Source: an uncultured Myxococcales bacterium (lineage in GTDB: Bacteria > Myxococcota_A > UBA9042). Taken from it: DNA of 60,193 nt. Positions 56,399-60,193 of the stretch are shown here, one piece after another. The notes under the pieces are model-generated. The model saw only the letters and a list, made by a program, of their open reading frames with translations, ran no database searches and had not been told where the DNA came from. A program made the position numbers and the translations under genes. The stretch lies in assembly GCA_903896545.1 (NCBI GenBank), contig CAITYF010000163.1, positions 1 to 60,193 of the forward strand. Reading direction: 5' to 3'. Numbering within the stretch: position 1 is the first letter of the stretch; every line of letters begins with the position of its first letter.

Positions 56399-57058
56399 AT
56401 GCACGCCACTGGCTCGCGCAACCGTCTGACAGAACATCAACTCGATCTGTACCCCGGTGACACGCTCTTTGCGCGCTTGGCGCGAACGGTGTGCGGCGTT
56501 GGCGTTCTGCCGCGCAAGGAACTGCACGAGGCGTGGGAGGTCGCGCGGCGCGTGAGGCGGCGTTTTCGCGGCGGTCGCGTCGTGGATTTGTGCTGTGGTC
56601 ACGGTCTTTTGGCGCAGGTGATGCTGCTCCTGGATGAGACGTCAACCGAAGCGCTGGCAGTCGATCTGCGCCTGAGCGGCAACCACCAGCGGCTGTCTGA
56701 CGCGCTGACGGCGACGTGGCCCAAGCTTGCGGGACGCGTGACGTTCTCCCAAATGCGCCTGCAAGACGTGGAGCTGCGCCCCGACGACGTGGTGGTCTCC
56801 GCGCACGCATGCGGCGGTCTGACAGACGACATTCTGACGCAGGCGCAGTCCGTGGGCGCGCGCGTAGCGGTGCTGCCGTGCTGTCAGGCGCTGCGCCAGC
56901 GCGGTGACTTGGACGGCTGGCTGGACGGGAGTCTCGCGGTGGACGTGGAGCGGGCGGTCGCGCTGCGTGCGGGCGGGTATCAGGTGTGGACGCAGGCGAT
57001 TCCGGCGGAGATTTCACCGAAGAATCGGCTGTTGATGGGGATGCGGGCAGGGCGTTGA
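56399..57058 (+). CDS. SAM-dependent methyltransferase-like protein
   Basis: 219 residues from ATG 56399 (AAGG upstream); TTG 56381 is an alternative. Motif I VVDLCCGHGLLAQVM is a variant SAM-binding site, and VVSAHACGGLTDDIL and VLPCCQALRQ recall the Methyltransf_32/GSTCD-like group. Substrate not known; RNA or protein are possible. It follows the crotonase by 66 bases on the same strand and may ride on the box transcript without a role in it. Confidence 0.8.
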   Translation: MHATGSRNRLTEHQLDLYPGDTLFARLARTVCGVGVLPRKELHEAWEVARRVRRRFRGGRVVDLCCGHGLLAQVMLLLDETSTEALAVDLRLSGNHQRLSDALTATWPKLAGRVTFSQMRLQDVELRPDDVVVSAHACGGLTDDILTQAQSVGARVAVLPCCQALRQRGDLDGWLDGSLAVDVERAVALRAGGYQVWTQAIPAEISPKNRLLMGMRAGR

Positions 57059-57110
57059 GGCAACTGGCGATCGACGAACCGTCCGCGCGTCTGCCGTGGC
57101 ACCGTCGCCG

Positions 57111-57743
57111 CTATTTGGTCACGTCAATCAGCGTGCCGTGTCCCAGCGACTGACCGTATTTTTCCACCAAGTGGCGCGGGTAGACCTTCCACGCCAACTT
57201 GTGCAGCGGAGACTTGTACTTGGCGCTCGGCCGATAGCTCAGCAGATCGCCGCCGAGGAACACCACTTCGTACCTGTGCGTGCGAAAAGCCGATAGGAGT
57301 GCGTCCAACTCTTTGAGAGTATAGGACTTCGTGCCCGGACTCTCCAGGAAGTGGTAGGTCGCCCAGCGAGGGCCGTGCCACGGCTTGCCTTTGGCCACGC
57401 AGTGCACGCCCCACAGGAGCAGCGACGTCCAGGACGGGTAGTGGTAGAGCATCAGCCGCGCGGTGCCGCCTGGCTTCAGGACGCGTGCGAGTTCGGCAAT
57501 CGATTTCACCGTGTCGGGCGTGTGGTGCAGTACGCCGTAGGAATAGACGACGTCAAATGTCGCATCCGGAAACGGCAATCGCTCGGCGTCGGCCTGCTGC
57601 AGGTCGGGCTTGAATCCTTCTTGCGTGGCGCGCTCGGTCGTCAGTGCGATCGCCGCGTCCGTCAAGTCCACGCCGCTCGCGTTGGCGCCGTTGCGCAACC
57701 ACTGGATAAAATCCGTACCGGCACCGACGCCAATTTCCAGCAC
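57111..57743 (-). CDS. SAM-dependent methyltransferase, apparently 5'-truncated
   Basis: 210 residues from GTG 57743, the only possible start before an in-frame stop. It opens at motif I (MLEIGVGAGTDF), although clear methyltransferase coding continues upstream to about 57845 (frame reads GEDRRAFFAKIEEERYTLEP then FIPRFARFAESKGLRVLEIG). That stretch normally follows a 20-25 residue N-terminus, which is missing here: the frame runs into dispersed repeat copy C at 57859. The core looks intact (AERLPFPDATFDVVYSYGVL, LARVLKPGG). The gene is therefore probably broken, or uses an unusual start. Substrate class unknown. Confidence 0.7.
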   Translation of the reverse strand: MLEIGVGAGTDFIQWLRNGANASGVDLTDAAIALTTERATQEGFKPDLQQADAERLPFPDATFDVVYSYGVLHHTPDTVKSIAELARVLKPGGTARLMLYHYPSWTSLLLWGVHCVAKGKPWHGPRWATYHFLESPGTKSYTLKELDALLSAFRTHRYEVVFLGGDLLSYRPSAKYKSPLHKLAWKVYPRHLVEKYGQSLGHGTLIDVTK

Positions 57744-57858
57744 GCGCAGACCTTTGGACTCGGCAAAACGGGCAAAGCGCGGGATGAATGGCTCCAGCGT
57801 GTAGCGCTCTTCCTCGATCTTCGCGAAGAACGCGCGGCGATCTTCACCGCCTAAACAG

Positions 57859-57984
57859 TCCGACCTTTGTCCAACACCAAGCTGGGTGGGGCAAGCCTGT
57901 TACCCTCTCGGACTGGACCGCGGAGCGTGCACCTCCGGTGGCACGCCGCGGTTCGGGCAGGTTTGGGCTCGAACTTCGGTCGGA
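57859..57984 (+). repeat. Dispersed hairpin element, copy C
   Basis: About 125 bp, closest to copy A. Ends TCCGACC (57859-57865) and GGTCGGA (57978-57984) pair perfectly. Stem CTGGACCGCGG (57913-57923) pairs with CCGCGGTTCGG (57946-57956). Begins exactly where the methyltransferase coding signal stops. Confidence 0.8.
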
Positions 57985-58256
57985 ATGTGTAATTCCCGCG
58001 TACCGCACGGCTCGGCCGTCCAGTGCGCGTGCGCCGTTTGTTTCAAATTGGCCGACTCCGCAAAAATTTTTGGACTGGGATCTTCGACTGCGGGAGGCAT
58101 GCGAACGTCCTTAGGCCACGCGAGGGCGCGTGGTTGGTCCTACTGGCTCAACGCGGCGCTCGCCTATCGTCAAATGGGTGCTTAGGTGGACGATCCGGGC
58201 GGACGCCACAAGAAACGACTTCGCATTGTGCGAACGAGCAAACGCGGTTCGAAAAG
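57859..58256. other. 398-bp intergenic region with repeat copy C
   Basis: Repeat copy C occupies the first third. The rest has an AT-rich 12-bp palindrome CAAAAATTTTTG (58061-58072), unusual for this GC-rich DNA. No gene is credible here. Confidence 0.5.
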
Positions 58257-59387
58257 TCAGCCTCTGTTCCCGAGCGTGGCGTCATACAGCGTCGCATACT
58301 GACCGACAATGGCGTCCGACGAGAATCGCCGCAGCATATCGTCGCGGGCGCGCGCACCCGTCTGTTGCGCTTCGGCCGCGGAAAAGTTCAGCGCCCGGTC
58401 GAGCGCGTCCGCCAGTGCCTCGTCGTCGTCCGGTGCGCAAAGCAGGCCGGTTCCAGGCTGCACCAACTCTGGCACCTGGCCCACGCGTGTAGCCACGACC
58501 AACGTGCCCAATCCCAGCGCTTCCAGGACGACGTTGGGCGTGCCTTCACTTCGCGATGCCAGCACCGAAAACCGTGAGGCTTCCAGCAACGTGGACACGT
58601 CCGTCACCGCCGGGACGATGTGTACGCGCAAACGCATCTCGTCCGCCAGCCGCCGGACGTTCGACACACGCGCGTGGTCGTCCTGCGACCCCGCCAGCAG
58701 CAAGGGAGGTACTATCGTGCCGCGATCCCGTACACGGGCCAGCGCGCGCACGAGTCCATCCTGATTCTTGTAGGCGTCAAAGCGTCCGAGCGAGACGATC
58801 GGCGGCTCACGCGGGTCCAGTCCCAGCTGCGCGAGGAGCGACGCGCGAGCTTCCTGAGACGATGGCACCCGGTCGGCAATCTGCGGCGCCAGCGCATTGC
58901 CGATGTAGTGCATCTTGCGCGCTGGGACACCTCGCGCGTTCAGCCACGCGATCGAGTCCTGGCTGTTGCTCGTGGTGGCGCGCGCCAAGAACGAAGTGGC
59001 GAGGGTGAGGCGCCCCTGCGTCACGTCGTTAGCAAAGAGCGACGGCGAGCAGCGCACTGCGGTGATAACCGGCGCACTTCTCGGCACCAGCGCGGCGAGC
59101 GTCGCGTACAGACTCGGCGCTGGTAGCCACGCGTGGACCAGATCGGTCGATCGAGCGGAGACCAGGCGCCGCAGGTAACGGGCAAACTGTGGATCGTGAC
59201 GACTCGCGCGTGGCAGAAGCACGGCCTCCACGCCTTCGGGCACTTGAGAGAAGCGGGCCGTGTCATTGTACCACGCGACGCGCACCTGCCACTCCGGCAA
59301 CAGTCCGCTCGCCAGCCGCAGAATCTGCGTCTGTGCACCGCCTGACGCGAGCGAGTCAATGAAAAGGGTCAGTCGCCGTTTGGCCAT
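58257..59387 (-). CDS. GT4-family glycosyltransferase
   Basis: 376 residues from ATG 59387 (weak upstream site); a TTG/ATG start 20 residues earlier is possible. Retaining GT-B enzyme that moves a sugar from a nucleotide donor, acting at the inner face of the membrane. N-terminal SLASGGAQTQILRLASGL and, near the C-terminus, the E-x7-E motif SEGTPNVVLEALGLG. Likely role in surface polysaccharide synthesis; sugar and acceptor unknown. Its 3' end faces repeat copy C. Confidence 0.9.
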   Translation of the reverse strand: MAKRRLTLFIDSLASGGAQTQILRLASGLLPEWQVRVAWYNDTARFSQVPEGVEAVLLPRASRHDPQFARYLRRLVSARSTDLVHAWLPAPSLYATLAALVPRSAPVITAVRCSPSLFANDVTQGRLTLATSFLARATTSNSQDSIAWLNARGVPARKMHYIGNALAPQIADRVPSSQEARASLLAQLGLDPREPPIVSLGRFDAYKNQDGLVRALARVRDRGTIVPPLLLAGSQDDHARVSNVRRLADEMRLRVHIVPAVTDVSTLLEASRFSVLASRSEGTPNVVLEALGLGTLVVATRVGQVPELVQPGTGLLCAPDDDEALADALDRALNFSAAEAQQTGARARDDMLRRFSSDAIVGQYATLYDATLGNRG

Positions 59388-59573
59388 CGTGTCGTTTCTC
59401 GTCCCTGGTTGTGAAGCCTGACGCGGTTGCCACCGTGCCGTCAACTTCTGTTGTCACCAGCACAGCGACGCGGCGCAGACACGCACTTGACTCACCCTTC
59501 CGACTCGTCACACTCGCATGACGAGCGCCGCCTTGCACGCCCAAGCGGCCCACAGCAGCATCAGGAGCCAGAA

Positions 59574-59957
59574 ATGAAACGAGTCACGGGTATTGGCGGC
59601 ATCTTCTTCAAGGCCAAGGACCCTGGCGCGCTGGGCGACTGGTACCGTACGCACCTCGGCATCGACGTCCAATCGTGGGGCGGCGCGGCTTTTGACTGGC
59701 GCGACGACAATTTGGGTGGCAACGGCACGACCGCGTGGAGCCTGTTCAAGGCGGATACGTCGCACTTTGCACCGAGCAGCGCGAGCTTCATGATCAACTA
59801 CCGCGTCGCAGACCTGCACGGGCTCCTGGCCGCGCTGCGTGACGAAGGCTGCGCGGTGGACGAGAAGGTCGATGAGTCAGAGTACGGCAAGTTCGGCTGG
59901 GTGATGGACCCGGAAGGCAACCGCGTGGAGCTGTGGCAACCCCCGGAAGGTCAGTAG
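59574..59957 (+). CDS. VOC-superfamily (glyoxalase/bleomycin-resistance-like) protein
   Basis: 127 residues from ATG 59574, with GGAG 6 bases upstream. Two beta-alpha-beta-beta-beta units typical of the VOC fold: VTGIGGIFFKAKDPGALGDW at the start and WVMDPEGNRVELWQPP at the end, with the C-terminal metal-binding Glu in VELW. Likely a small metalloenzyme acting on an aldehyde or ring compound; target not visible. Confidence 0.9.
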   Translation: MKRVTGIGGIFFKAKDPGALGDWYRTHLGIDVQSWGGAAFDWRDDNLGGNGTTAWSLFKADTSHFAPSSASFMINYRVADLHGLLAALRDEGCAVDEKVDESEYGKFGWVMDPEGNRVELWQPPEGQ

Positions 59958-59975
59958 GGTAACTGGCGGGTCTTT

Positions 59976-60193
59976 TTTTTGAGCGGGTGCTCGTGCGCCG
60001 GCGACACTGGCCGCGCGTGGACAGGGGCTGGGACGGGACCCGCTTCGCCTGGACCAGACCTGACCCAAACTCCCCGAACCGCTGAATCGCCAACAAAATA
60101 GAGAGATGCCGGTTCGCAGGCACAATCGTGTTTGCGAACAACGTCCCGGGCGGAACACCCGCCTGGGCCAACCTTACGGACCGGCATCCATGA
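59976..60193. other. Window-end region without a clear gene
   Basis: After the VOC stop there is a run of eight T (about 59976) that may belong to a weak terminator. A 9-bp stem CCCGGGCGG with CCGCCTGGG, one G-T pair, lies at about 60148-60171. A short frame from ATG 60108 runs off the end and is unsupported. Confidence 0.4.

Noticed and set aside
1..60193. tRNA, rRNA or known riboswitch
   Set aside because: No cloverleaf, rRNA core motif or familiar aptamer sequence was recognised by eye; thiE has no visible TPP-riboswitch motif in front of its operon.

Overview
This is a GC-rich, gene-dense chromosomal window. Many predicted lipoproteins carry short Asp/Ala/Thr-rich linkers after the lipobox, there is a Ser/Thr kinase with a transmembrane segment, and there are PEGA, PA14, beta/gamma-crystallin and MORN-like repeat proteins. 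Together these suggest a Myxococcota (former Deltaproteobacteria) bacterium. This is inference from gene content; no rRNA or tRNA gene was seen that could place it.

Layout. 0.2-1.8 kb: a stand-alone protein with a PD-(D/E)XK nuclease signature. 1.9-11.7 kb: surface and periplasmic proteins, three of which share one FlgO/CsgG-like module joined to different partners (thioredoxin+S41 protease, PEGA+membrane segments, PA14). 11.7-12.3 kb: a 21/42-bp tandem repeat array. 13.9-19.1 kb: a proline-catabolism cluster (small membrane protein, PutA, GreA/B-like factor). 19.2-24.9 kb: rhomboid protease, copper ATPase, DUF1517 protein and a diguanylate cyclase. 24.9-42.8 kb: mostly large lipoproteins or secreted proteins, including a candidate 33-haem cytochrome built from 531-bp tandem repeats, a beta/gamma-crystallin protein, a GH1 glycosidase and a MORN-repeat lipoprotein, plus an M19 dipeptidase. 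43.1-45.1 kb: a Ser/Thr kinase with a likely promoter inside a 25-bp tandem repeat. 46.2-49.6 kb: a compact housekeeping operon (RNase J, EngB, RimI, ThiE). 50-57 kb: thiolase, ADP-ribosylglycohydrolase, then boxC-boxB-crotonase-methyltransferase for aerobic benzoyl-CoA breakdown. 57-60 kb: a 5'-truncated methyltransferase, a glycosyltransferase and a VOC protein.

The strongest unexplained signal is a family of three dispersed intergenic elements of about 120 bp (6.1, 45.2 and 57.9 kb). They share a long hairpin with one compensatory base-pair change. One copy sits exactly where a methyltransferase gene loses its 5' end.
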